Positions 20,042-31,042 of a DNA stretch of 64,000 bases are shown here, in pieces (positions within the stretch are counted from its first letter, which is position 1; every line of letters starts with the position of its first letter). Location: positions 1 through 64,000 of the forward strand of contig JABLUY010000075.1 of assembly GCA_013306675.1 (NCBI GenBank), written 5' to 3'. This stretch comes from Thraustochytrium sp. TN22. Lineage: Eukaryota > Sar > Bigyra > Thraustochytrida > Thraustochytriidae. The translations under genes were made by a program, and so were the position numbers. The notes under the pieces are model-generated. The model saw nothing but the letters and a program-made list of their open reading frames with translations. It did no database searches and was not told the DNA's origin.

Positions 20042-20944
20042 ATGGCGGAGGGCGCGCGCGCGCGCAGCGGCAGCGCGCGCGGCGCGGCGAGCGCGGCGTG
20101 GCGGGCGCTGCCCCTGCGGCGCGCGCTGGCCGGCGCGTGGGTGACTCGCGAGGAGGCGGATGAGGAGGACGAGGCAGGCGGGCGCGTGCAGGTGCGCGGG
20201 GACAAGCAGGAGGCCGAGCGCAAGGACCCCGCGCGCAGGCGCAGGAGGCCGTGGCGCGTCGTGGAGACGCTCGAGAGGCTCGCCGGCGGCGCCTGGCAGG
20301 CGCGCGGCGGCCAGGCAGCGGCGCGCTGCGCGCCGCGCCCGCCGGCGGCTGCGGAGAACATCGAGACCAACGGCAAGGCGACACAGCAGACGCAAGGGGA
20401 ACGCAACGACGGTGCCGCCTGCTGCGCCGGCAGCAACACACTGCAGACGCGGACCGCGCAAGTGAGCTACGGCGGCGGAGCCGGCGGCGCACGAGCCGGC
20501 GAGGGGCAAACGGCGGCGCGCCCCGCCGTGGACTCGGACTCGGACGCGTCGCGTGCCGCGCCCGCCGAGGACAACTGGCTCGCGCGCCTGCGCCGCAATG
20601 TGCTTGACAAGGAGGCTGCTGCCCTGCACGAGCGCGACGACCTGCCGCGCTGCCGCCCGGCCTTTGCCGACAGCTGCTGCTCCAGCGGGAGCACCAGCGC
20701 CTCGTCCTGGGCTGTGGACGACGAGGAGGAGAAGGCCGCCGAGTCTGCCAGCGAGGACGAGGCCGAGGAGCGCGCCTGGCGCGCTCGCACCAGCCTGGCC
20801 AAGTGCAAGCCAGCGCCCCAGGAGCAGCAGCCGCAGCGTCAGCTTTCGCGTCTCGAAGCCGACGTGCGCGAGCTCCTGCGCTCCGGCGCCAGCGTCGCGA
20901 CACTCACGCGCGAGCTTCGCGACATTCTCGGGCTCGCCGCTTAG
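20042..20944 (+). CDS. Hypothetical acidic/low-complexity protein
   Basis: The product is 300 residues from the ATG at 20042. The same frame is open for 2 kb further upstream, but that part is Ala/Arg/Pro-rich and unsupported. The C-terminal third looks coding: EDNWLARLRRNVLDKEAAAL, an acidic Ser-rich stretch (DDEEEKAAESASEDEAEE) and a terminal helix RLEADVRELLRSGAS...LRDILGLAA. No family is recognised. The helix and acidic patch suggest a protein-interaction role only in a general way. Confidence 0.45.
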   Translation: MAEGARARSGSARGAASAAWRALPLRRALAGAWVTREEADEEDEAGGRVQVRGDKQEAERKDPARRRRRPWRVVETLERLAGGAWQARGGQAAARCAPRPPAAAENIETNGKATQQTQGERNDGAACCAGSNTLQTRTAQVSYGGGAGGARAGEGQTAARPAVDSDSDASRAAPAEDNWLARLRRNVLDKEAAALHERDDLPRCRPAFADSCCSSGSTSASSWAVDDEEEKAAESASEDEAEERAWRARTSLAKCKPAPQEQQPQRQLSRLEADVRELLRSGASVATLTRELRDILGLAA

Positions 20945-21852
20945 TTGAAAGCGGCCACTTGCCCTGTACATACATTCGCCACGGCGTGATTACCGTCGTC
21001 ATGACCACCACACTGCAAAAACCCAGTCTCCCCCCGCCTGTACCCTCTCATCATGTAGCCAAGTAGTTAGGCCTAGGCCGAGCCTAGTCCTTTCCCAGTG
21101 AACTCATTGATCAATCTGGCAATCCGCTTGCTCTCCGACCGAGTCGCCCATCACCACTTCGTTGGCGGGCTGTCACCCACTTGGGAGGCCCGCCTCCGCC
21201 CTGTTGGGAAAACAGGCAGTTCCAGCCTCCTTCAATGGCGACGTATGCCGCCTGCGGCCAGTGCCGCGTGCATGTTGCATGTTGCATGTTGGCTGCCCGC
21301 CAAGCAACCGTGATCCGCCTCCGGTCCGAGCCTCGCGAGAACGTCACGGTCCTTCCTCGGAGCGGAACCGCCGCGAGCAAGCTGGCAGGCGCTGGCAGCT
21401 GCCGAGCTCCGTCGGTCCCGCCGCGCGCGTCCTGCCCGCCTGCCGCCGCAGCCCGGGCCCAGCGCGTTATCCAAGGGCTGAGGGAGGTCCGAGTCCGGGT
21501 TGCCGTGGCCGGCCAGGCCAGCCTGAGGTGACGGGCCGTGCCGGACGCGCGCGGCACGGCGTGCGCTACGCTTCAAGTTCTGCGCAGGCTGGCCTCAACT
21601 CGGACGCCACGCGCCGACGGCGCCGTCGTCCGAGTCACGTAGCCTTGACAGCCTGAGTGAGGCTTGTGATAGGTGTCCGTCCGGCGGTGTCGCGGACGGG
21701 CGCACTCGGCCGGAGAGCGCAGTGACGGCGGCAGTGGCGGCGGGCCGGGGCCGGGCCGGGCTCAACCGCCCGAGCACTGCGCGCGGCGCTTGCCGAGGCT
21801 TGCCAAGCCACAGCGGCGCTCAGGTTGGCTTGGTTGTCGGCTAGGGGCATCG
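20945..21852. other. Intergenic, no gene seen
   Basis: This lies between two same-strand hypothetical genes. No conserved frame or repeat family is recognised beyond a short TGTTGCATG doublet near 21272-21290. Confidence 0.5.
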
Positions 21853-23367
21853 ATGGCGGGCCTCGCGGAGCGGCTGGGGCTCCTGGAGGGCGGCGCCGGC
21901 AGCCCCGCAGCCTCGCCCTGGTCCGTGCCCATCGACGACGTCGTGGACCGCGTGGCGTGGCGAGAAGCCGAGGACCTCGAGCACGAGGACCTCGCGCTCG
22001 AGCACGAGCAGGCCGCTTGGGATGCGGCGCTCGACAGCGCGCTGGACGCTAGCGCGCGACCCGCCGCGCAGCAGCGGCAGCCGCAGCGGCAGCGGCCGCC
22101 CGAGCCGCTGCCGCCGCCCGTGCACATCGATCAGGTTGTGCTCGACGAGCTGCGCGCAACGGTCCGGGAGCGCGACAGTGCGCTCGACGACCTGCGCAGG
22201 CAGTTGCAGCAGGAGCGCCTGGCGCGCGCGCAACTACAGCAGCGCGTTGACCTCCTGCAGCGCGACAACGCCGCGCTCAGAACCGACCTCGGCGACGCGC
22301 ACGCTCGCCTTGACGCCCTGCTCGGCACCGGAACAAGCGACGACGCCTTCGAGACCAAGGCCGACGCAGAAAGCACCTCATCGCACCACGTAGCCAGGGC
22401 CGAGACCAAGTCCGAGTCCACCGCCACCATTAACGACGCGGATGATGCCGAGTCCCAGCTCGCACAGCCGGCTGGGCTCCTCGCCTCGAACCTGGCCGTC
22501 GAGGATCTTGTCCGCGAGGACCTCCAGGCCTTGCCACGACCAGCCGCAGCAGCGATGAGGGCGCAGCCCACGACCCAGGGGGCAGTGCTGCGCATTGAGA
22601 ACTCCGAGTCAAGTTTCGACCTTCTCCAGCGCATCCGGCGGCGGCACAAGCGCTTACCCTCGCCCTCGCGCTCGCGTCGCCGCGAGAGGCCCGCGTCGCC
22701 CACGCGCCTACTGCCGCACCCCGAGCCGCAGCCATTGCCGCGATCGCCGCCGCCGTCTTCCCATGCGGGCGCCGGTCAGGACGATGATGCCGAGGACGGC
22801 GTCGGCCGCGCGTGGGAGCGCGAGCTGGCCGCCGAGCGCGCCTTCCGCCAGCGCCTGCTCCTCGGCAAGCACCCGGCGGACCTCCGCCTGCTTCGCGCCT
22901 GGGAGGAGACCTTCTCCCCGTTTCTGGAGCGCCTCGCCATCCTGCGCCAGCTCGACGAGCTGGCGGATGAAGCGCGACCCATGTACGCGGCGGACCAGCT
23001 CAGTAGGGTCCAGCGCCGCGCCAAGGCCAGCCCGGACGCCACCAGGTTGGCGCACCAGGTCCGCCAGCTTGAGGAGGTCGTCGCTCGGGAGCGCGGCCTC
23101 GCGTCCGGCGCCGCCGCGCACCTGGACACGGACGCGCGGTCCCGCGAGGCGCTCGCCCTCGCGCACGACCGCCGCCGCGTCGAGCGCCACGTGCGCGTCG
23201 GCATCCGCAATTGGCAGCGCGAACACCGCCAGGTCTTCGTCTTTCGCGGCGTCGCCTACCTCACGCTTCTCGACTGGCGTCACCGCCGGGCCTGCGCAGT
23301 CGCCGACCGCCAGCGCTGTGATGCCCGCCTCCGCCGCCTCCGGCCGTCCTCAGCGGCTTGCTCATGA
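21853..23367 (+). CDS. Hypothetical coiled-coil protein
   Basis: The product is 504 residues from the ATG at 21853 (MAGLAERLGLLEGG). Residues about 100-155 form a strong heptad coiled coil (LRRQLQQERLARAQLQQRVD), then an acidic linker, an Arg/Ser/Pro-rich patch with phosphorylation-like sites, and a second helical half rich in Arg and Glu (about 320-490) that includes a hydrophobic strand-like VFVFRGVAYLTLLDW. I do not recognise a family. The layout fits a cytoskeletal or scaffold protein, but this is only an impression. Confidence 0.55.
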   Translation: MAGLAERLGLLEGGAGSPAASPWSVPIDDVVDRVAWREAEDLEHEDLALEHEQAAWDAALDSALDASARPAAQQRQPQRQRPPEPLPPPVHIDQVVLDELRATVRERDSALDDLRRQLQQERLARAQLQQRVDLLQRDNAALRTDLGDAHARLDALLGTGTSDDAFETKADAESTSSHHVARAETKSESTATINDADDAESQLAQPAGLLASNLAVEDLVREDLQALPRPAAAAMRAQPTTQGAVLRIENSESSFDLLQRIRRRHKRLPSPSRSRRRERPASPTRLLPHPEPQPLPRSPPPSSHAGAGQDDDAEDGVGRAWERELAAERAFRQRLLLGKHPADLRLLRAWEETFSPFLERLAILRQLDELADEARPMYAADQLSRVQRRAKASPDATRLAHQVRQLEEVVARERGLASGAAAHLDTDARSREALALAHDRRRVERHVRVGIRNWQREHRQVFVFRGVAYLTLLDWRHRRACAVADRQRCDARLRRLRPSSAACS

Positions 23368-23855
23368 CCACATTGTATCTTTGCCTCTTGCAAATTGTCT
23401 GGCGCGATCACTGCGTGGCGCAATAGCCTGCTCGTCCGTCGCGCACGTCCGTGAGCGTGTTTCCTGCGGCCCCGGGCGCGCGCTTCGCTTCATGGTCCTC
23501 CACGTTCCCGTTGCTCTTGCCGCGACGCCGCTCTCGCCGCTCTCGCCGCGCCGCAGTTGGGCTTGCTGGGCAAAAACGTGCCGCCGCGGCGCGCGGCTCC
23601 CGCGCGGCCGCGCGAGGGCGGGCGGCGGCGCGGGACGCAGGGCGCGGCGCGGGGCCGCTCGCGCGCAGGCCCGCCGCCGCGCGCGGCGCAGGCCACCGGA
23701 GACGAGACGGCCGGGCTCGGAGTCGGAGCGCAAATCCTTGGCGTGGCGCTCGTGCCCGCGGCGCTCCGCTCCGCTCCGCTCCACTCCACTCCGCTCCGCT
23801 CGACGCCGCTTGACTCTGCCCGCTCCGCTTCGCCGGCGCCGGGGCTCGCCGGACG
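23368..23855. other. Spacer upstream of RAD17
   Basis: It holds a (CTCCG)n run, gctccgctccgctccactcc, at about 23762-23800, just before the RAD17 start. No gene is recognised. Confidence 0.5.
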
Positions 23856-26714
23856 ATGCGCGCGGCCAAGGCCGGCGCGGCGCGCTCGCCCCGCGTGCTC
23901 GACTGGGACGAGGAAGACCCGATCGAGGACGACGAGGAGGTGGAGGACGGCGTGGAGGAGGACAACGAGGGCCGACAAAACGACGACCACGAAGACAGCC
24001 ACGAAGACCACGACAACCATGGCGATCATGACGCGCACGGGGCCGCCAACGCCGGCAAGGACGTCGTAGCGCAGCGCGCGCCCCGCATGGTACTCCGGAC
24101 GCCGTTCACGCTGCGGCGCGCCAGGGTCGACGCCAAGCCGAGCGCCATGACCAAATCGGAGCGCCGCAGAAAGCGCGCGCGGTCATCTGCCGCCGACGCA
24201 AAGCCCAACCGCGCCTCGTCCAAGGCCCTTTCCCCGCGCACAGAGACTTCGAAACAAGAGCCGTCCGTCATCGACCTGCTTGACGACGACGACGACGACG
24301 ACGACGAAACCGGAGACCAAGACAACCAAGGAGCCACCGCGGACGCTAGCGCGAAGCGGCTTAAGGCTTTGCAGGACGAAGAGTCCGTGATAGACCTTCC
24401 GGAGTCGCCCTTGCCCTCGCAGTCGCCCAGTCCTTCGCCTTCTCCTCCTTCGCCCTCGCCAGCGCGCTCGCCCTCGCCCGAGGTGGAAATTTTGTCCGTG
24501 GCGAGCTCCCCGCAGCTGCCTCGCGGGCGGCTGCGCAGCGCGCCTCGCGCCTCGCAAGATGACCGGGACACCGAGTCCTCCGGTCTCTCTCAGTGCAGTC
24601 AGGACTGGGTCTGCGAGAGCTGTACGCTCAAGAACCCGGCAAACGCGCTTGCCTGCCACCTTTGCCAGAACCCGCGCCTCGTAGCCCTGGCGACCGGCGA
24701 GTGGAGGTGCCCGCATTGCACCATGGCCAACGGCCGCGACACCCTGGTCTGCGCTGCCTGCGCCACCGTGCGCCCGCCCGACGCCGACTCCGATTCAAAC
24801 AGGGCGCTCGCCACCATTCATGACACGCCCAAGGACAGGAGCAACAAAAGTGGCAAGCAGCAGCAGCTGCTGCTGCAGCAGCTGCAGCAGAAAGAGGAGG
24901 AGGAGGAGGAGGAGGAGGAGGTGTTAGCAGAGAAAGGAGAAGAGGCCTTCGATCGAAAGCCTGCGGCAAGCAAAGGACAAGACGGCAAGCGCAAAAAGCG
25001 CGTTCGCGTCATGGCCGACGATCCGGATGACTTCGACTTCGAAATGCCACAGCTGCCCGCGCAGCGACCGCAGACAGTACCGCCCCGGGGCCCTGCACAG
25101 ACACCCGGTCAGCAAGCACAAGGCTCGCTCTGGTACGAGAAACACGCGCCGCGCAACGCCGCAGACCTGGCCGTGGCGCTCCCCAAGAAGCGCGTCGAGG
25201 AGCTGCGCGCGTGGATGGAGGATGCGCGGTCCGGACGCGCCATGCAGACGACTCTGCTCCTTCACGGACCAAGCGGCGCGGGCAAGTCGCAGTGCATCCG
25301 CATTCTCGCGCAGGAGCTGGGCATCGAGCCACGCCAGTGGAAGAGCGAGACGGACCGCGTCTCGACGCTCGTGGTGGACCGCGGCGGCCTGGCCGACGAC
25401 GCGCGCGAGCGTCGCGCCGACTTTTACGTGCCCTACGTGTCCCAGGTCGAGGATTTCGCGAGCTTTCTGCGCGAGAGCCGGTTTCCGGCGCTAGGTGCCG
25501 CGCCGAAGGCCGCTCGTGGAAAGCCCTTCTTGCTCGTGGAGGAGCTCCCGTTCGCCAAGGGCGAGGACAAGCAGGCCGTCTTTTTCGGCGCGCTGCGCGC
25601 CGTGCAACGCGCGCGCCAGCCGCTCATCTTGCTGCACACGAGCCAGGGCGACGCCGAGAACCCCAAGACGCTTCGCCGCCTCTTCTCGGAGGCCATCGCG
25701 GACGCCCCGTCCACGCGCATCGTGAACCTGGGCCGCGTGCCGCCCGGCCGCTTAGGCCGCGTCCTGCAGGCGGTACGCGACGCCGAGGGCGTTGCCATCA
25801 GCGAGGCTGCGCTCATGGACATTGTGCTCAACGCCAACGGCGACCTGCGCTGCGCGATCCAGATGCTGCAGTTCCATGCGATTGGTCAGCCGGCGCTCGC
25901 GGACGCCGTCGCGCACAAGGGCAAGAGCAAGGGCAGGGGCAAGCGGCCGGCCGCGTCACGCAACCAGAAGCCCTCGGCCGGTGTCCAGGCGCTCGTGAGG
26001 CGACTGGACGCGGGCGGCGACGACGGCGAGCGCGACGCCGTCTATTCCATCAACCACGCTGTCGGCAAGCTCGTGCGCGCCAAAACGCTCGGCGAGGTGT
26101 ACGCGGAGGAGCGCACCAAGGCGGCGGGCCGCGGCCTGCGCCCTCTCTCTGCCGCAGAGCGTGCCAGGCTTTCCTTCGACCCAGAGCAGGTCGCCCGTGC
26201 CTGCGCGCTCGACGCCGACGCGCTCTGCACCTTCGTGCAGTACAACGCGCCCCAGCACTACGTCGACATTGGCGAGCTCGCGCAAGCGCTCGACCACCTG
26301 TCCTTTGCGGACGTGCTGGCCGGTGCGGGCGAGCGCAACGACGCGGCGATCTGGAGGTCCGAGTCCGCGGGCCGCGCCTTTCCCGCCGGCTACGTGACCT
26401 CGATCGCCGCGCGCTGCGTGGCGGCCACGCGGACCAAGCGCGCCTCTCTCGCCTTCTCTGAAGGCAAGGTCACGCGCCCGCTCGTCTACGATCTGCATGC
26501 ACGTCGTGCTGCTCAGCTCGAAGCCTGGGCCACCTCGTTCCGAGCGCCGCCCGTGCTTCAGCTCTCCACCACCGTGCACAGCGAGTTGGCGTCCTTCCAG
26601 GCGCTTACCACACGCTGGTCCTCCTCGCCTGCCTCCTCTGCCTCCTCCGGCGCTGTCGGGCATGCCGCGCCGCCGCGCGAGCCAGAGGATGACGCCATCG
26701 AGGACTCCGTTTAG
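23856..26714 (+). CDS. RAD17: RAD17-like checkpoint clamp loader with two N-terminal RanBP2-type zinc fingers
   Basis: The product is a single-exon protein of 952 residues. The C-terminal half matches Rad17/Rad24, which loads the 9-1-1 clamp at damaged DNA together with RFC2-5. Signatures are the entry motif LWYEKHAPRNAADLAVALPK (about 424-443), Walker A GPSGAGKS (about 470-477), a Walker-B-like FLLVEELPF, the sensor region NANGDLRCAIQMLQF, and SINHAVGKLVRAK, corresponding to the family's HALGKxLxxKR. Upstream are an acidic N-terminus and two RanBP2-type zinc fingers, WVCESCTLKNPANALACHLC and WRCPHCTMANGRDTLVCAAC (about 249-305), which usually bind ubiquitin or single-stranded RNA. Human RAD17 is 681 residues and lacks these fingers. 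A poly-Gln/Glu tract follows them. There is no frame break between the two halves. Confidence 0.85.
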   Translation: MRAAKAGAARSPRVLDWDEEDPIEDDEEVEDGVEEDNEGRQNDDHEDSHEDHDNHGDHDAHGAANAGKDVVAQRAPRMVLRTPFTLRRARVDAKPSAMTKSERRRKRARSSAADAKPNRASSKALSPRTETSKQEPSVIDLLDDDDDDDDETGDQDNQGATADASAKRLKALQDEESVIDLPESPLPSQSPSPSPSPPSPSPARSPSPEVEILSVASSPQLPRGRLRSAPRASQDDRDTESSGLSQCSQDWVCESCTLKNPANALACHLCQNPRLVALATGEWRCPHCTMANGRDTLVCAACATVRPPDADSDSNRALATIHDTPKDRSNKSGKQQQLLLQQLQQKEEEEEEEEEVLAEKGEEAFDRKPAASKGQDGKRKKRVRVMADDPDDFDFEMPQLPAQRPQTVPPRGPAQTPGQQAQGSLWYEKHAPRNAADLAVALPKKRVEELRAWMEDARSGRAMQTTLLLHGPSGAGKSQCIRILAQELGIEPRQWKSETDRVSTLVVDRGGLADDARERRADFYVPYVSQVEDFASFLRESRFPALGAAPKAARGKPFLLVEELPFAKGEDKQAVFFGALRAVQRARQPLILLHTSQGDAENPKTLRRLFSEAIADAPSTRIVNLGRVPPGRLGRVLQAVRDAEGVAISEAALMDIVLNANGDLRCAIQMLQFHAIGQPALADAVAHKGKSKGRGKRPAASRNQKPSAGVQALVRRLDAGGDDGERDAVYSINHAVGKLVRAKTLGEVYAEERTKAAGRGLRPLSAAERARLSFDPEQVARACALDADALCTFVQYNAPQHYVDIGELAQALDHLSFADVLAGAGERNDAAIWRSESAGRAFPAGYVTSIAARCVAATRTKRASLAFSEGKVTRPLVYDLHARRAAQLEAWATSFRAPPVLQLSTTVHSELASFQALTTRWSSSPASSASSGAVGHAAPPREPEDDAIEDSV

Positions 26715-27307
26715 TTCGTCCGCTAGCTCTTTAGCTCTCTTGGACTAGGCTAGCTTGCTAGCTTGCTTGCCTGACAGTGGCGAGGCTTAATGACAACCTG
26801 CAAGGTCTCTGTAAAAATCGGTTCGCTCTGCGCGCCTCCTGTGACGCAGCAGCTCGCAACATTCGCCAAAAGCATCACAGTGACGGAAATTTGATGCGCT
26901 CCAGCTCCGAGTACGTGATGTAGTATCCGCTGGCCGAGGCCCGGTGGGGGGCTGCCGCGGCCGTCGCCACGAACTTGCGCTTTACATACAGATACACTGC
27001 CAGTGGCACACTTGCATTGCCCCGGGCCTGCAAACTTGCAATTTGCGACTTTTCTCAACTTGGCCCATTTGGCGACTCAATGGCGAGGTCACGCATGACC
27101 GCGCGGACTCTTTGCGGACACCCATCCGTTCCCCTCACACGCTGCCAGTGCTATGGCGCGGAGTTCTGCTCTTGCCAGTGGGCAGGATCTGGCTTGGAGA
27201 GGCTCCATCCAGACGCGCGCAGGCGGGCGCGTCTGGCGCGGAGTTCGCGTCCGCGGGCAAGGCAGGCAGGCGCCAGCGCCGAGTCCTCCGCCAATCAGCT
27301 TCGCACC
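26715..27307. other. Spacer upstream of the EF-hand gene
   Basis: GCTAGCTTGCTAGCTTGCTTG lies just past the RAD17 stop. There is no coding signal; the frame continuing upstream from the EF-hand gene has no conserved features. Confidence 0.5.
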
Positions 27308-27375
27308 ATGGGCGTGACGTACTCGGCCGAGGCGGCGGCGCAGGCCGGGCACCATCAGCACGGGTCGCAGGCGTC

Positions 27376-27412
<37 letters not shown>

Positions 27413-30373
27413 CAACTACAAGAGGGCGAAGGCGACCAACAGGATGGCCTCCAGGCGCAGACGTCGGGCACGCACCAGCAGCTGGGTGAAGCGAGTATGA
27501 AGAAGCGCAAAGCGCCGCGGCACTGGCGAGAGTTTCTGCGGTTCGGGGCGCGCTGGACGCTGGAGGACGTCAGGCGCGCGCGAGAGAGGTTTTCCAGTAC
27601 GTACGAGGAGACTGGCAGCTTCCTCGTGGGGAGGCGCGAGTTCTGGGAGATCTTCACGGACTACGATTTCGCGCTTGTGCGCAACGGCGAGTTCTTGGCG
27701 CTCCCGCTCGAGTTTTTCACTTACTTTGAGCAGGAGGACATTGTGGACGTGCGCGAGGTCTTTTGCCTGCTCGCGCTCGTCGCAGACGGCCCGCCACTGT
27801 CCACGCGCCTCGAGACATGTTTCCCGTTCTTCGGCCCTGCCATGACAGAGGAACGCATCGCGCAATTCCTACTCACCATGCAGCGGGCTCTCTTCCGGCT
27901 CAATGTGCTCGTCAAGCGCGCGCCCGCAGCCACGGTCTCGGCGCTGGCCGCTCGCGTCTGCGGTGAGGGCGCTTGGCGCAAGTGCCACACAGTCAGCGCA
28001 CAGCTGCTTGGCGACTGGCTGGCCGCCTGCGAAGATGTGCAGGAGATCGTCACCATCGTGCTCAGCGCCGAGTCCTCGAAAAGGGCCACGCAGTACAGCC
28101 TGCTACGCAAGCAAGCGGATCTTAAGAGCGCTGGCAGCGTCATGAAGCGCGAGGCGCGCAAGCTCGTGACGGCAATGCAGTCCCAGGCGCCGGGCGGCGG
28201 CGCCAACGCCCGCGCCAACGGTGGCACGCGCGCCGGCGGGCGCCAGCGCAACAGTATCATAGGCTCCAAGCCAGGAGGCCCGGGTGCCAAGGGCGGTCCT
28301 GGCCGCCCTCCTGTCGCGGGTGGCGCTGCCGCCCGGGCCGAGCGCCACGCGAGCATTGTGGCCAGCGGCGACGCCGGTCCCGGCGACGTAAAGGGCGACG
28401 CCAAAGCTGGCGACGAGAACCTTGACGAGGAGTTTGAAAGCGAGGATGAGGAGGCACGCGCTGCGGCGGCCAAGTTCGACAGCAGCGGTCTGCGCGTGCT
28501 GCGCGCGAGCTGGAACCAGAGCAAGACCAACAAGAAAGGCCTCAACACCGCGCAGTTCTCCGCGGTCATGCACAAGCAGTTCCCCAGCATCACCAGCCTG
28601 GCGGTTGCCGGCCGCATGTTCCTCATTTTCGACCGCGACCGGGACGGCTTCATCTCCTTTGACGAGTTCATTATCGGCGTCGGCCGCCTCACCTCCGGCT
28701 CCCTTGAGGATAAGGCGCGCTTCCTCTTTGATGTCGCCAACGCTGGCACAGGCGGCGGCTCCGGCACGAGCGGCGGCGTTGGCACACACTCGATCAAGGT
28801 CAAGGCTGCCGCCGCCTCGTCCCGTGGTACCGTGGTCGCCGCCGCCAGCGCAGACGTCCCATCCGGTGCCGACGGCGACAAGTCTACGGCGGCCCTCAAC
28901 GCTGCGGCGGCTGCCGCGGCCACCGCAGCTACCATGGCCAAGGCCGCGCCGCAGAACGAGGTTGAGCCTACAATGCGCCTCATTGACCTCGTCAAGCTTG
29001 TGCAGGACACCAACAACGAGGTCATGGAGTGCGCTCACCTCGTCGAGCTCATCATCACACTCATGGACTATGATAAAAACGGATTCGTGGACCGCAACGA
29101 GTTCAGCCGCGCCGTTCAGGAGGTACCAACCATCCTCGACAGCTTCGACGAGTGCCTCAAGCCGGCTGAAGACATTGTCGTCTGGATGCGCAAGCTGCAG
29201 CGCGCCGTTCCTCACTTCACGCTCGAGGCCATTCTCGGCGCTTGGCGCCAGCTCGGCCCGGCCAAGGCGCAACACCTCGTCGCGTCCTGGGAGGACTTTG
29301 TCAACTTCGTTGAGCCCATTTGGGAGGGCACCAGCTTCTCGCCCAAGGGCGCCATGACCACGCGCCAGCACCGGAACCTCAGCTTCAGCACCGTTTCCCG
29401 CGCGGACCTTGGGACCGACGCTACCGCCTCCTCTGACGAGCTCGTCTACACCATTCTGCTCAACCTCTTTCGCGTCTCGCTCGCAACCTGCCCCTCCTCG
29501 CGCGCTGCTCAAGACGGCCTGGACTCGCTCGAGCTCGTCGATCTCCGCAAGCTGCTCATTAACATGGTCATCGCGCTCGAGCGCACTCCGGCCGTCAAGA
29601 GGGATCTGCCAGAGTACGTCCAGGCCAAGGGCGAGTTCTACTTTGAGGTCTTCGACTCGGACGACAGCGGCGAGGTTGACTATCAGGAGTTCTTTGAGTT
29701 TCTCTACGCCTCTCAGCTCAGCGTGCAGGACTCCGGCTGGAAGGCCGTTGAGCTCTTGCGCTCGCTCGACATCAACCACGATGGCGTCGTCACCTTTACC
29801 GAGTTCATGTCCGCCGTACGCGCCAACAAGGACCTGCTCTACTCCTTTGGCCGCATCTTCCATGCCTCCGTCGTCAGCGATCCGGACGAAGACGGGGTTG
29901 CCAGGCGCGGCTCACGGGCGCCCTCGTTTGATGCCATATCCGAGGACCATGTCGAGGCGCCCCCCGCCACAAACCAGGACGATCCCGAGCCGGCCTCTGC
30001 GATGCGCTCGCTCGGGCATTCGGCTAGCGAACCCGTCACGGGATTCAAGCGGCCTCAGCTCCGTCTCAACACATGCGCCTCCGCGCCAGCCCTGCCTGTT
30101 CACTGCGATTACAGGACCACCTACCACTTCGTCAAGCGCGTCGACACCATGCAGCAGCAGCAGCAGCAGCAGCAGCAGATGCTTGGTGATGGCGCTGATC
30201 CCGGGCCGCTCTCCTCTGTGCGCGGCAAGATGGCGCGCAAGAGCACGGCCATGCGCAACAGCCTACGTTCCCCGTCTAACCGTGACATTCGCTCGCCCAA
30301 GTCGCCCACCACGGGACGCTCCATGGCTTCCTCTCGCTCCCAGCGGGGCGGTCTCTCGCTTGACCCGCTCTAG
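27308..30373 (+). CDS. N-myristoylatable polyQ protein with at least four EF-hands
   Basis: The product is a single-exon protein of 1,021 residues. The ATG at 27308 is preferred because MGVTYS fits the N-myristoylation rule (Gly2, Ser6), suggesting membrane attachment. A Gln run follows (about residues 24-38). Canonical EF-hand loops are DRDRDGFISFDE (about 441), DYDKNGFVDRNE (about 587), DSDDSGEVDYQE (about 782) and DINHDGVVTFTE (about 820), separated by long linkers, one Ala/Gly-rich. A second Gln run lies near residue 950 and the tail is Ser/Arg-rich. No kinase or phosphatase domain is seen. The spaced EF-hand pairs recall calcium-sensor scaffolds of protists. It probably senses calcium at a membrane; the partner is unknown. 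Confidence 0.78.
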
Positions 30374-30807
30374 CCAAGCCAGCTGGAGCTCAGCGCCCAG
30401 GCATCTTGTAGTCTAAAGTCAGAAGACGTCTCGGTGTTCAACTTCGTTTTGGCGAAGCTCTCCCACTCGCCGAATCCACCCTAACTCCGTCATGCTCTCT
30501 GACGACTGGACGGAGCCACCTGGACATTAATTTTTGGGGGGGGCTGCAAAGTTCAGGTTGCCATTTCATCCGATAGCCTGAGCTTGGACTGAGTTTGGCT
30601 CGGAGTGGGTTGACCCACCGTCAGCCTCAGCCTTAGCTGAGCCTGCAGTGACCGTGACCGTGACCGTGACTCGGCCTCGGACCGTGACCTTGACTCGGAC
30701 CGTGACTCGAACCGACACCTTGACAAGGTCGAAGATGACCTCAAACAGCAAGAGCCGCTCATGCTCACTGACCATGACCGTCCGTGGCTGGCCGCGCCGC
30801 CCGCGCC

Positions 30808-30839
<32 letters not shown>

Positions 30840-31042
30840 CTGATTAGGGTGCTTTTGATTGAACCCGCCAAGCACCGAGACATCCGGAACGAGCACGAGT
30901 ACGAAAGGGCCGCCGCACGACACCGGAACGATGCTGGATCGAACACGGAGCGGTACGCGGGAAGGCGCGGGAAGGCGGGAGAACAATCACTTCTGCTACG
31001 GCAAAACAAGAAATCGGCCCAAGGCCTCGCCCGAACAAAAGG
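30374..31042. other. Spacer with CCGTGA hexamer repeats and a CGG run
   Basis: It has imperfect gaccgt/gtgacc repeats at about 30648-30725 and (GGC)n at about 30809-30836. It is the upstream region of the RING gene. No gene was seen. Confidence 0.55.

Noticed and set aside
18888-20903. A 671-residue minus-strand frame
   Set aside because: Arg/Ala/Ser-rich throughout, overlapping a better plus-strand gene, with no recognisable motif.
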